From JAAFHS01 sp043751715 (GTDB taxonomy: Bacteria > Pseudomonadota > Alphaproteobacteria > Rhodobacterales > Rhodobacteraceae), in contig JAYUZO010000083.1 in the NCBI GenBank assembly GCA_043751715.1, forward strand, positions 1 through 11,948: a stretch of 11,948 nt of DNA, given 5' to 3'. The notes under the pieces were generated by a model. It saw only the letters and a program-made list of their open reading frames with translations. It was not told the origin of the DNA and ran no database searches. The position numbers and the translations under genes are program-made. The stretch's first letter is position 1; the number at the start of each line of letters is the position of its first letter. This document shows positions 1 through 6,856 of this stretch, piece by piece.

Positions 1-826
1 CGTGCTTTGGCGCAGGCACGCGGAATGCGGCCAAAGCGTCGGCCATCACAATCCACGCACTGATCGTGGTCGCCGTCGCCTTGGCCTGAAACGGCCCCAA
101 TGGCTGATATTCCCACGCCTGAATATCGCGCGCTGACCAGTCGTTCAGCAGAACATAGCCAAAGATCATTGCGCCCGCGTCCGCCACCGACACCATCCCC
201 TCGGATGCCGTACCCACCACTGCCCCCAGTTCCAGTTCAAAATCAAACCGCGCCGATGGTGCAAACCGCGGGCTCGGCTCCTCCGGGCCTTTCAGTTGCC
301 CCCACGGCCTGCGCACATCGGTACCCGAGACCACCACCGATGACGCCCGCCCGTTATACCCGATGGGAATGTGCAGCCAGTTCGGCGGCAGCGCATTGGC
401 CGGATCGCGGAACATCGACCCCACGTTGAACGCATGGTGCCGCCCGGCATAGAAATCGGTGTATTCTGACACCAGAAACGGCAAGTGCAGCGTCACCCCT
501 GCCATCGGCACAAGGTGATCTTCCACCAAAAACCGCTTGGTTGACCCGTCTGCCAGCATCGCCGTCACCTGCGCGCGCAAGTCCGCCCAAGCCGCCGGTC
601 CCAAATCCATGCAATCATTCCAGAACGGCACATCAAACACGGAATGATCGGCCAAGGTCAGCAGCCCCTCGGCCTCAAGCGCCGCCACATCCAGGATCAT
701 ATCGCCAATCGCCATGCCACAACGCGGTGGCAGATCATCCGAAAACACGCCGCAGGGCAGGTTGTTCAGCGGAAAATCACTGCGCGGATCATTCGCACTT
801 TGCACCCAGGACCGATTCAAACCCAT
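1..826 (-). CDS. fahA: Fumarylacetoacetase, N-terminal 275 residues (cut by window edge)
   Basis: Fumarylacetoacetase hydrolyses 4-fumarylacetoacetate to fumarate and acetoacetate, the last step of tyrosine/homogentisate breakdown, in the cytosol. The ATG at 826 is preceded by GGGG about 7 nt upstream. The N-terminus has the family opening SWVQSANDPRSDFPLNNLP. By my alignment from memory to mouse FAH, the active site is complete as far as it is visible: D124, E197, E199 and D229 (metal ligands), H131 (general base), R140, Y126, Y157, Y240, and K249 in the PLGPFQAK segment. The family's usual SPW after this lysine reads SAW (near residue 257), a mild deviation. The last ~140 residues lie outside the window, so I cannot say whether the gene is intact. 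It follows the MFS gene in the same direction after 101 nt; that gap shows no clear promoter or terminator, so co-transcription is open. The homogentisate dioxygenase gene that often accompanies fahA is not in the window. Confidence 0.93.
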   Translation of the reverse strand, partial: MGLNRSWVQSANDPRSDFPLNNLPCGVFSDDLPPRCGMAIGDMILDVAALEAEGLLTLADHSVFDVPFWNDCMDLGPAAWADLRAQVTAMLADGSTKRFLVEDHLVPMAGVTLHLPFLVSEYTDFYAGRHHAFNVGSMFRDPANALPPNWLHIPIGYNGRASSVVVSGTDVRRPWGQLKGPEEPSPRFAPSARFDFELELGAVVGTASEGMVSVADAGAMIFGYVLLNDWSARDIQAWEYQPLGPFQAKATATTISAWIVMADALAAFRVPAPKH

Positions 827-927
827 GTTATTCCCCGTCGTTTTCTCTTTGTGAAAATACTCTATCCGACACTTGCAACACGCGCAGGCCTTTCAGGTTC
901 CGGCGCATCCGGTGCCCCGGTGGTGTG

Positions 928-2031
928 TCAACCGCGCAGAGCTTTGCGGGCAAAAACATAGCCCGCCACAGCGGCCATGGCCGCAGCCGTGCCGACCACC
1001 CAGAAAAACCCGAACTGGCCAAGGCTGGGCATCAGTGCCGCCAGAATGATCGGGGCGGAAATACCCCCAACCAGACCGGCGGCTATGATGGTGGGGCTGA
1101 CGCGCGGATCATTACCCAGTGCGCGTGATGCCGCTACATAAAAACCCGGAAAGAACAGCGCCACACAGGCCCCCATGCCGACAAAGAACCATGGCGCGCT
1201 GATCGTGGCCGCACCCAGACCGCAGACGGCTGCACCGACCAAAGCCAGCAGATACAAGGTAAAGGGCGGTACCCGGTCTGCCACAAACACCAGCACCACG
1301 CGCGCCAGCAGAAACGCTGCAAAGAACAACGACAGCATGCGCGCGGCATCATCCTCGGGCACCCCGGTGGCGATCAGCGCCGTCGGTCCAAGGCCGATCA
1401 TGCTGGCCTCAATGCCGATGCTGACCACGGCAAGCGACATCAGCCATGGGCGCGCATTGAACGGGCCTGCCGCGCGTGGCGACGGTGCTGCCGATGTGCC
1501 AACCAACCCGGCCACCAGCCAGCAGGCCAAGGCCAGGGCCGCAACAAGGCCAAATGTGGCGGGAATGCTGCGGCCAAACCAGACAAACACCAGCGGCACG
1601 GCAATAGCACCCGCCGCAAACGTTGCATTCAGCAGGCTGACCATGGCCCCGCCGCGCGCGCCATAGGCCCGCAGGATACGCGGATTGAACACCGCCGTCG
1701 CAGCACCATAGCCTGCACCAAACAGCAGCGCCCCCAGCAATGTGGCCGCAAACCCCAGTTGCGCCATCACCACCGCCGCGCCCATTGCCATGGGTGCCAA
1801 GGCATGGCGCGGCCCCAACGACTCACCTTTCACATACATTGCGCCCACGCCAAAGGCGCAGCCCACCCAATGCGCCGAAATCAGGAACCCGGCGGCAGTT
1901 TCCGTCAGGCCCAGCGTGCGCTGGAATTCGGGCAGGGCCGGGCCGTAGATCGAGGCCCCCGCCCCCATCATCACAAAACTGACCACCCCAACCGCAAGCA
2001 GGGTAAAATTGGCGTGGGTGTTCTGCTGCAT
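928..2031 (-). CDS. MFS transporter, 12-helix type, substrate unknown
   Basis: A 367-residue, strongly hydrophobic inner-membrane protein of major facilitator size, with about a dozen predicted membrane segments (for example around residues 10-30, 45-65, 78-92, 95-115, 132-152, 158-178, 197-222, 232-250, 258-276, 280-302, 312-335, 340-360). A charged stretch near 180-195 fits the central loop between the two six-helix halves. The usual motif A between helices 2 and 3 is degenerate (VKGESLGPRHAL), but the equivalent in the second half, RVVLVFVADRV near 244-253, is better preserved. I chose the ATG at 2031 (protein starts MQQNTHANFT) because the longer frame reaching back to 2211 adds a non-membrane, arginine- and cysteine-rich stretch unlike the family; GGAAAG lies a few bases before the chosen ATG. 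It is divergent from the dehydrogenase gene and upstream of fahA, which could mean export or import linked to either. I see nothing that fixes the substrate or direction of transport. Confidence 0.85.
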   Translation of the reverse strand: MQQNTHANFTLLAVGVVSFVMMGAGASIYGPALPEFQRTLGLTETAAGFLISAHWVGCAFGVGAMYVKGESLGPRHALAPMAMGAAVVMAQLGFAATLLGALLFGAGYGAATAVFNPRILRAYGARGGAMVSLLNATFAAGAIAVPLVFVWFGRSIPATFGLVAALALACWLVAGLVGTSAAPSPRAAGPFNARPWLMSLAVVSIGIEASMIGLGPTALIATGVPEDDAARMLSLFFAAFLLARVVLVFVADRVPPFTLYLLALVGAAVCGLGAATISAPWFFVGMGACVALFFPGFYVAASRALGNDPRVSPTIIAAGLVGGISAPIILAALMPSLGQFGFFWVVGTAAAMAAVAGYVFARKALRG

Positions 2032-2070
2032 GGGGCTTTCCGGAAAATATGGCACTCGTGTCCCTTGCCC

Positions 2071-2085
2071 TTGACGCCGTGTCAA
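2071..2085. promoter_or_regulatory. Interrupted palindrome TTGAC-N5-GTCAA upstream of the MFS gene
   Basis: TTGACGCCGTGTCAA has perfect 5-bp arms around a 5-bp spacer, 40 nt before the MFS start codon. On the minus strand its outer part forms TTGACA, a consensus -35 hexamer facing the MFS gene, although no good -10 lies 16-18 nt further on. Directly beside it (2087-2100) is a second perfect inverted repeat, GCCCC-GAGA-GGGGC. The arrangement fits an operator for a dimeric regulator of the MFS gene, but no cognate regulator is identified and a short palindrome can arise by chance. Confidence 0.3.
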
Positions 2086-2223
2086 CGCCCCGAGAGGGGC
2101 ATGTGCCGCAGTTTTCCGACATGCGTCACACGCACGCGCTGTTGCGCATCGCGGTGGGGCATCTGAAACGGCTGTAATCAGGCGTGCAAAAATTGCTCGA
2201 CAAGCCCGCACGGCCGCGCTTAC

Positions 2224-2235
2224 GTTAACGATAAC
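2224..2235. promoter_or_regulatory. Predicted LacI/GntR-type operator (site A) before the dehydrogenase-lactonase unit
   Basis: GTTAACGATAAC fits TTAnCGnTAA, the pattern shared with the two sites beside the repressor gene, and is a near-perfect palindrome with the central CG that LacI-family proteins prefer. It lies 21 nt before the dehydrogenase ATG. The preceding bases extend the match: 2220-2234 reads TTACGTTAACGATAA, which agrees with the importer site over TTACGTTAnCGnTAA. A possible promoter is TCGACA (2197-2202) with TACGTT (2221-2226) at an 18-nt spacing; the operator would then overlap the -10 and start region, a repressing position. The promoter call is weak, the operator call moderate. 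Confidence 0.6.
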
Positions 2236-2256
2236 AATGCAGGGGTGCTGCGGCCG

Positions 2257-3201
2257 ATGACCAAACCTTCAATTCTGCAAATGGGCCCTTATCCCGAATG
2301 GGACCAGACGGTGCTGGACGCGGATTACACGGTGCACCGGTATGATCTGGCAGCAGATAAACCCGCGTTTCTGGCACAGGTTGGCCCAAAGATCCGTGCG
2401 ATTGCCACGCGGGGTGATCTGGGCGCACCGACGGCCGTTATTGCAGCCTGCCCGCAGGTGGAAATCATTGCCATCAACGGTGTGGGTTACGATTCGGTGG
2501 ATATGCCCACAGCGCGGGCACGCGGGATCAAGGTGACCAACACGCCTGACGTTTTGACCGATGATGTAGCCGATCTGGCGGTCGGTATGCTGTTGATGCA
2601 GGCGCGCGGCATGCTGGGGGCCGAACACTGGGCGCGGTCGGGTGATTGGGTCACCAAGGGCGGCTTTGCCCTGCAGCGCAAGGTAACGGGCCTGCGTGTT
2701 GGTATTCTGGGGCTGGGGCGGATCGGGCTGGCCATCGGGCGGCGTCTGGCCGGTTTTGACATGGACATCGCCTATAGCGCGACAGCGCCCAAACCGGGTG
2801 TGGCATGGGAATTCATCGCTGACCCGGTAACATTGGCGGCGTGGTCTGATGTGCTGATCATGGCGCTGGCGGCATCGCCCGCCACACGCCACATCGTGAA
2901 CGCTGATGTGCTGGCCGCACTGGGGCCACAGGGCATGTTGATCAACGTCAGCCGTGCGGCGAATGTAGATGAAGAGGCGCTGCTGGCGGCATTGGAAAAC
3001 GGAACACTCGGGTCGGCGGCACTTGATGTGTTTGAAGGCGAGCCACGCCTGAACCCACGCTTTACCGCGCTGCCCAACGTGCTGCTGCAACCTCACCACG
3101 CCAGCGGCACAGTTGAAACACGCCGGGCGATGGGCCAGTTGATGCGTGATAACCTGACCGCGCATTTCGCAGGCCAACCGCTGCTGACACCCGTGCCCTG
3201 A
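2257..3201 (+). CDS. D-isomer-specific 2-hydroxyacid dehydrogenase (glyoxylate/hydroxypyruvate/2-ketogluconate reductase type)
   Basis: A 314-residue NAD(P)-dependent oxidoreductase of the D-2-hydroxyacid dehydrogenase family, which interconverts 2-keto and D-2-hydroxy acids in the cytosol. The nucleotide fold carries GLGRIG at 152-157. The catalytic triad is visible: R233 in NVSRAANVDE, E262 in DVFEGEP, and H280 in QPHHASGT. The substrate-binding segment NGVGYDSVD is at 74-82. The length is normal for the family. I chose the ATG at 2257, with AGGGG at 2241-2245 upstream (a rather long spacing); a GTG at 2245 in the same frame would add four residues but has a poorer ribosome site. The lactonase gene follows after 12 nt, so the two form an operon, and the operator at 2224-2235 ties them to the neighbouring repressor and importer. 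Given that context a sugar-acid substrate such as a 2-keto-aldonate is plausible, but members of this family are promiscuous and the exact reaction cannot be read from the sequence. Confidence 0.9.
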   Translation: MTKPSILQMGPYPEWDQTVLDADYTVHRYDLAADKPAFLAQVGPKIRAIATRGDLGAPTAVIAACPQVEIIAINGVGYDSVDMPTARARGIKVTNTPDVLTDDVADLAVGMLLMQARGMLGAEHWARSGDWVTKGGFALQRKVTGLRVGILGLGRIGLAIGRRLAGFDMDIAYSATAPKPGVAWEFIADPVTLAAWSDVLIMALAASPATRHIVNADVLAALGPQGMLINVSRAANVDEEALLAALENGTLGSAALDVFEGEPRLNPRFTALPNVLLQPHHASGTVETRRAMGQLMRDNLTAHFAGQPLLTPVP

Positions 3202-3213
3202 AGGGACAATCGC

Positions 3214-4104
3214 ATGACTTGCTTCCAGATTTGTGATCCGCGCTTTGCCAGCTTTACCATGGGCAATGCACCGGTGAAAAAGCTGGCCACCGGCTTTGAC
3301 TGGGTCGAGGGGCCTGTGTGGTTTGGCGATGCGGGATGTCTGCTGTTTTCCGATATCCCGAACAACCGCATCATGCGGTGGACGCCCGAAGGCGTGACCA
3401 CATTTCGCTCTCCGTCAAACTATGCCAACGGCCACACGCGGGACCGCGAAGGGCGACTGGTGTCTTGCGAACATGGCATGCGACGGGTGACGCGGACGGA
3501 ACTGGATGGTGCAATCACGGTGATTGCAGACCGGTTTGACGGCAAGCGGTTCAATTCGCCCAATGATGTGGTGGTGACGCGCGATGGGGCGATCTGGTTT
3601 ACCGATCCGCATTACGGCATCATGACCAACTATGAAGGCTTCAAGGCCGAGGCGGAACTGCCGTGCAACGTCTACCGCGTTGATCCGGATGGCAGGGTCA
3701 AGGCGGTGCTGACCGATTTCAACTGCCCCAACGGCCTTGCCTTCAGCCCCGATGAGACGCGGTTGTATGTGGCCGATACCGGGCGGATGTTCAGCGCTGA
3801 TCCGCAGCATATCCGGGTGTTTGACGTGGAAAATGGCTTGCCCAGGGGCGGCGGTATTTTCCACACGGTCAGCCCCGGTTGTGCTGATGGCATGCGGGTA
3901 GATACGGATGGCAATCTGTGGTCATCGGCGGGCGACGGGGTGCATTGCATCGCGCCCGATGGCACGCTGCTGGGCAAGGTGCTGGTTCCCGAGGGGGCAT
4001 CGAACATCTGCTTTGGCGGGCGGGCGAAACATCAGGTGTTCATCACGGCGACCACCAGTGTGTACAGCGTGATCCTGAACCGCGCCGGCGCGCAATATCC
4101 TTGA
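3214..4104 (+). CDS. SMP-30/gluconolactonase/LRE-family sugar lactonase
   Basis: A 296-residue six-bladed beta-propeller of the SMP-30/gluconolactonase family, which opens sugar lactones to the aldonic acid using one divalent metal ion. The expected ligands are present: E32 in WVEGPVW, N173 in CPNGLAFS, D225 in CADGMRVD, and the substrate-contacting N117 in NSPNDVV. FTDPHYG at 129-135 is another family signature. There is no signal peptide, so it should act in the cytosol on imported or internally formed lactone. AGGGA precedes the ATG with normal spacing, and the gene follows the dehydrogenase by 12 nt in the same direction, consistent with translation from one message under the operator at 2224-2235. 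Next to a sugar importer and a 2-hydroxyacid dehydrogenase, the likely role is lactone opening in oxidative, non-phosphorylative sugar use. Substrate identity (glucono-, galactono-, xylono-, arabinono-lactone) is not decidable here. Confidence 0.9.
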   Translation: MTCFQICDPRFASFTMGNAPVKKLATGFDWVEGPVWFGDAGCLLFSDIPNNRIMRWTPEGVTTFRSPSNYANGHTRDREGRLVSCEHGMRRVTRTELDGAITVIADRFDGKRFNSPNDVVVTRDGAIWFTDPHYGIMTNYEGFKAEAELPCNVYRVDPDGRVKAVLTDFNCPNGLAFSPDETRLYVADTGRMFSADPQHIRVFDVENGLPRGGGIFHTVSPGCADGMRVDTDGNLWSSAGDGVHCIAPDGTLLGKVLVPEGASNICFGGRAKHQVFITATTSVYSVILNRAGAQYP

Positions 4105-4175
4105 ACGGGGCCGCCACTGGCGGGGGCATTGCCATTGTGCCTTTCTGCAGGTTTTGCATGGGCAGCACGGGTAGT

Positions 4176-4210
4176 ATCCGAGGTTTTCATAAAAAGAAAA
4201 CCGCCCGGAT
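4176..4210. terminator. Two-tier inverted repeat between convergent genes, possible bidirectional terminator
   Basis: An inner perfect repeat GGTTTTC (4182-4188) / GAAAACC (4196-4202) is enclosed by an outer ATCCG (4176-4180) / CGGAT (4206-4210). The last base of the outer arm is the last base of the repressor gene (its TGA reads 4212-4210 on the minus strand). It lies in the 105-nt gap between the convergent lactonase and repressor genes, where a shared terminator is expected. It is not a textbook intrinsic terminator: the inner stem is AT-rich, although the minus strand has a T-rich run (TTTTCTTTTT) inside the stem and loop. Confidence 0.4.
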
Positions 4211-5226
4211 CAGGCTGTTTCCCCCGGCACAAGCCGCGTTGGAATGACCGTGATATCCTGCCCCGCTTCGCCTTTCAGCCGTGCAACCAACGCCTCGGCG
4301 GCGGCTTTGCCGATGGCGGTTGTGGGGACCACCGTGGTCGTCAGGCGGTGGGGCAGAACCGATGCCGCCTCCATCCCGCCCCAACCGACAATGCCCAGAT
4401 CGGCTGGCACGCTGATGCCATGCGCCTGACAATAGGCCAGCCCACCGATGGCCATTTCATCATTGTGAAAATAGACCGTGTCCAGATCAGGGCAGCGGGC
4501 CAGCAGCATTTCCAGCCCGTAGTAGCCCGCATAAAACCCTGGACTGTCCAGCAGCAATTCCTGCCCCACCAAAGGGTTGCCTGCATCCGCCAGTGCCGCC
4601 GCAAACCCTGCCAGCCGGGCCTGCCCCATCACATCGGATCGCGCCAGTGCGCCGACGTAGCCTGCCCGCCTGCGCCCCTTTCGGATCAGGAACTGGCCCA
4701 TTTCCACGCCGCAATCATGGTGCGAAAACCCCACGGCCATATCAATCGGGCTGGTCGTCAGATCCCAGATTTCCACCACGGGCATGCCTGCATTGCGCAA
4801 CAGGTCTACCGTGCCCGGCGTATGATTGCGCCCTGACAGGATCACCCCCGCAGGCCGCCACGCCACCACCTGACGCAACCATGCCTCTTCCTCGTGGGCC
4901 GAATGATCATTCGCGCCGATCATCACCTGATACCCCAGCCGTGAAAGCGCGCGGTCCAGCCCATCAAGCACATGGCCAAACAGCCCCGATGTCAGACGTG
5001 GCACGCAGATGCCGACAAGGGTCGAGGCTTGTTCGGCCCCGAATGCCGCCGCAAGCCGGTTGGGCACATAGGCCAGCCGCGCCGCCTGCGCCAGCACCCG
5101 GTCGCGCGTATCATCCGAAAAGCCGGTGCCCCCGCGCAGCACCCGGCTGACCGTCATTTTCGACACGCCACTGGCGCGCGCGATGTCATCCAGATTGGCG
5201 GGCGGGCGGCGGTCTTGGGGACTCAT
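4210..5226 (-). CDS. LacI-family transcriptional repressor, gluconate (GntR)-like branch
   Basis: A 338-residue repressor with the LacI layout. A DNA-binding helix-turn-helix occupies residues 11-32 (NLDDIARASGVSKMTVSRVL), followed by the hinge helix near 55-62 and a periplasmic-binding-protein-like effector domain from about 70 to the end. The effector domain recalls E. coli GntR, the gluconate repressor, in stretches such as VILSGRNHTPGT (128-139), AGMPVVEIWD (146-155) and DMAVGF (162-167); this similarity is from memory, not a search. I chose the ATG at 5226 because the frame continues back to 5493 only by crossing the importer's promoter and 5' coding region. The ribosome site is weak (AAGAG about 11 nt upstream), and a perfect 12-bp palindrome fills the space between it and the start codon, implying autorepression. 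It is divergent from the ABC importer and convergent with the lactonase. Matching palindromes before both neighbouring operons suggest a local regulon; the inducer is probably a sugar acid or lactone-derived molecule. Confidence 0.9.
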   Translation of the reverse strand: MSPQDRRPPANLDDIARASGVSKMTVSRVLRGGTGFSDDTRDRVLAQAARLAYVPNRLAAAFGAEQASTLVGICVPRLTSGLFGHVLDGLDRALSRLGYQVMIGANDHSAHEEEAWLRQVVAWRPAGVILSGRNHTPGTVDLLRNAGMPVVEIWDLTTSPIDMAVGFSHHDCGVEMGQFLIRKGRRRAGYVGALARSDVMGQARLAGFAAALADAGNPLVGQELLLDSPGFYAGYYGLEMLLARCPDLDTVYFHNDEMAIGGLAYCQAHGISVPADLGIVGWGGMEAASVLPHRLTTTVVPTTAIGKAAAEALVARLKGEAGQDITVIPTRLVPGETA

Positions 5227-5238
5227 GTTATCGATAAC
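5227..5238. promoter_or_regulatory. Predicted operator (site B), perfect palindrome touching the repressor start codon
   Basis: GTTATCGATAAC is a perfect 12-bp palindrome with a central CG. It directly abuts the repressor ATG (5226-5224 on the minus strand), so it lies within the repressor's 5' leader between a weak AAGAG and the start codon. A bound dimer here would block the repressor's own transcription. It shares TTAnCGnTAA with sites A (2224-2235) and C (5282-5291). Its centre is 54 bp from that of site C, close to five helical turns. Confidence 0.65.
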
Positions 5239-5281
5239 TCTTTTTGCTTGACTCGGTATGGTTTCGGCCTGCACAGTTACG

Positions 5282-5291
5282 TTACCGGTAA
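5282..5291. promoter_or_regulatory. Predicted operator (site C) in the importer promoter
   Basis: TTACCGGTAA is a perfect 10-bp palindrome fitting TTAnCGnTAA, 47 nt before the ATPase start codon. With its left flank, 5277-5291 reads TTACGTTACCGGTAA, matching the sequence before the dehydrogenase gene (2220-2234) at 13 of 15 positions. A plausible -35 is TTGACT (5248-5253), with a poor -10 such as CACAGT (5272-5277); the operator would then cover the transcription start. The promoter elements are weakly supported, the palindrome itself well. Confidence 0.6.
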
Positions 5292-5338
5292 ACCAGCCAG
5301 CAGAGCAACCGGTGCAATCGTGGGGGAGGAGACCCGCA

Positions 5339-6856
5339 ATGTCCGTGGCCGCCACCGATGGCCTTTTGTTTGACCGCGTTGTCAAATCCTTTGGCGGCAC
5401 GCAGGCGCTGAAGGGCGTTTCGCTGCATGTGGCGCGTGGTGAAATCGTGGCTTTGCTGGGCGAAAACGGTGCTGGAAAATCAACGCTGATCAAGGTTTTG
5501 GGTGGAATTCACCGGCCTGATGCGGGCAGCGTTGCCATTGATGGCGTGCCTTACGCGCATGTCGCGGGGCAGGCGGGTGGGCAGAAGGTGGCGTTTATCC
5601 ATCAGGATCTTGGCCTGATCGAATGGATGAGCGTTGCCGAAAACATCGCGCTTTCGTTGGGCTATGTGCGGCGCGGCGGCCGAATCGACTGGGCCGCCAC
5701 TGAAGGGCGGGCGGATACGGCACTGGCATTGGTAGAGGCTGATTTTTCCGCCACAACGCGCGTGGCAAACCTGTCACGCACGCAGAAATCGCTGGTGGCA
5801 ATTGCGCGCGCATTGGCGGCAGATTGCGATTTTCTGGTGCTGGATGAACCCACAGCCAGCCTGCCCGCTGATGAGGTAGAGCGGTTGTTCGCCGCCCTGC
5901 GCCCGTTGAAAGCACGCGGCGTGGGGATGATCTATGTCAGCCACCGTCTGGATGAAATTTTCCGCATTGCTGACCGGGTTGCCGTGGTGCGCGATGGGCA
6001 GATGGTGGGCATGCGCCCCATTGAACATACAACGCCCGAAGAACTGGTCAGCTTGATCGTGGGCCGCAAAGCGCGCGAGATCAACCGCCCTGCCGTGATG
6101 GATGGTCCCGCGATCCTGACGGTCGCCAACCTGCGCACACCGCTTGTGGGGCCGGTCAGCTTTGACATCCGGCGGGGTGAGTTGCTGGGCCTTGCGGGCC
6201 TGCGCGGGGCGGGGCACGAAGATGTGGGCCGCGCGCTGTTTGGCGTGGTGCCGCATGCAGGCAGTGTGATGCTGGAGGGGCGCGCACCAAATCTGGCAAC
6301 GGCGCAAACGGCGATGCAATCGGGCATCGGCCTTGTGGCACGCGACCGGGTGCATGAAAGCGTAGCACCCGGCATGTCGATCCGTGAAAATGCGTTTCTG
6401 AACCCATCGGCTATGGGGCGCGGGCTGTTTTCGCTGCGCCGGGCGCGCACCGAACACCAGATGGCCAGCGTCATCGGCCACCGCGTGGGCCTGTCACCCA
6501 ATGATCCGACCCTACCGATCGAGGCGTTATCAGGTGGCAATCAGCAAAAGGTGGTGGTGGGGCGCTGGCTCGACAGCGGCCGCCGCCTGATGATCACCGA
6601 AGACCCGACCGCGGGCGTGGATGTGGGCGCCAAAGCCGAGATTTACCACCTGCTGTATGAGGCACTTGCCAGCGGCATGGGTGTCTTGGTGGTTTCAACC
6701 GACTTTGAGGAAATCGCCAATATCTGCCACCGCGCCATTGTGTTCAGCCGGGGCCGGCCTGTGGCGGAACTGACGGGTGCACAGCTTTCAACTGAATCCT
6801 TGATCCAGGCCGCATCGGCCGGTGAAGCCGCCTTAGGGAACCCATGCCTGGCATAG
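5339..6856 (+). CDS. Sugar ABC importer, double ATPase subunit (RbsA/MglA type)
   Basis: A 505-residue protein with two fused ATPase domains that powers a ribose-type sugar importer from the cytosolic face. Domain 1 has Walker A GENGAGKST (41-49), Q-loop Q89, Walker B LVLDEP (166-171) and switch H202 in YVSHRLDE, but its signature is degenerate (LSRTQK, 145-150). Domain 2 has a degenerate Walker A (GLAGLRGAGHED, 284-295), a canonical signature LSGGNQQ (397-403) and a Walker B reading MITEDP (418-423), where the usual D-E pair appears in swapped order. Degeneracy of the second nucleotide site is usual in this family; since site 1 pairs Walker A of domain 1 with the signature of domain 2, one canonical site should remain. 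The ATG at 5339 is supported by a strong GGGGGAGGAG 7 nt upstream; the in-frame start at 5258 lies upstream of the operator and is rejected. The stop overlaps the permease start by 13 nt. Confidence 0.93.
   Translation: MSVAATDGLLFDRVVKSFGGTQALKGVSLHVARGEIVALLGENGAGKSTLIKVLGGIHRPDAGSVAIDGVPYAHVAGQAGGQKVAFIHQDLGLIEWMSVAENIALSLGYVRRGGRIDWAATEGRADTALALVEADFSATTRVANLSRTQKSLVAIARALAADCDFLVLDEPTASLPADEVERLFAALRPLKARGVGMIYVSHRLDEIFRIADRVAVVRDGQMVGMRPIEHTTPEELVSLIVGRKAREINRPAVMDGPAILTVANLRTPLVGPVSFDIRRGELLGLAGLRGAGHEDVGRALFGVVPHAGSVMLEGRAPNLATAQTAMQSGIGLVARDRVHESVAPGMSIRENAFLNPSAMGRGLFSLRRARTEHQMASVIGHRVGLSPNDPTLPIEALSGGNQQKVVVGRWLDSGRRLMITEDPTAGVDVGAKAEIYHLLYEALASGMGVLVVSTDFEEIANICHRAIVFSRGRPVAELTGAQLSTESLIQAASAGEAALGNPCLA

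Noticed and set aside
841..857. TTTTC-N7-GAAAA inverted repeat before fahA
   Set aside because: Five-bp AT arms are too weak to call an operator or terminator.
926..931. TTGACA on the minus strand as a fahA promoter
   Set aside because: It overlaps the MFS stop codon and I find no acceptable -10 at 16-18 nt; a separate fahA promoter is possible but not shown.
541..1128. 195-codon plus-strand open frame over the fahA start and the MFS end
   Set aside because: Composition is low-complexity Pro/Ser/Arg/His, and it overlaps two recognisable genes on the other strand.
2032..2211. Upstream extension of the MFS frame
   Set aside because: The added residues are not membrane-like or family-like and the internal ATG at 2031 has a ribosome site.
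2269..3177. 302-codon open frame on the minus strand opposite the 2-hydroxyacid dehydrogenase
   Set aside because: It lies entirely within a well-supported gene, has no family features and is rich in His, Arg and Cys as expected for an antisense shadow in GC-rich DNA.
4111..4123. CCGCC-ACT-GGCGG hairpin just after the lactonase gene as an intrinsic terminator
   Set aside because: The stem is only 5 bp and no T run follows on either strand.
5227..5493. Upstream extension of the repressor frame
   Set aside because: It would run through the importer promoter, both operators and the first 155 bases of the ATPase gene; the helix-turn-helix starts just after the ATG at 5226.
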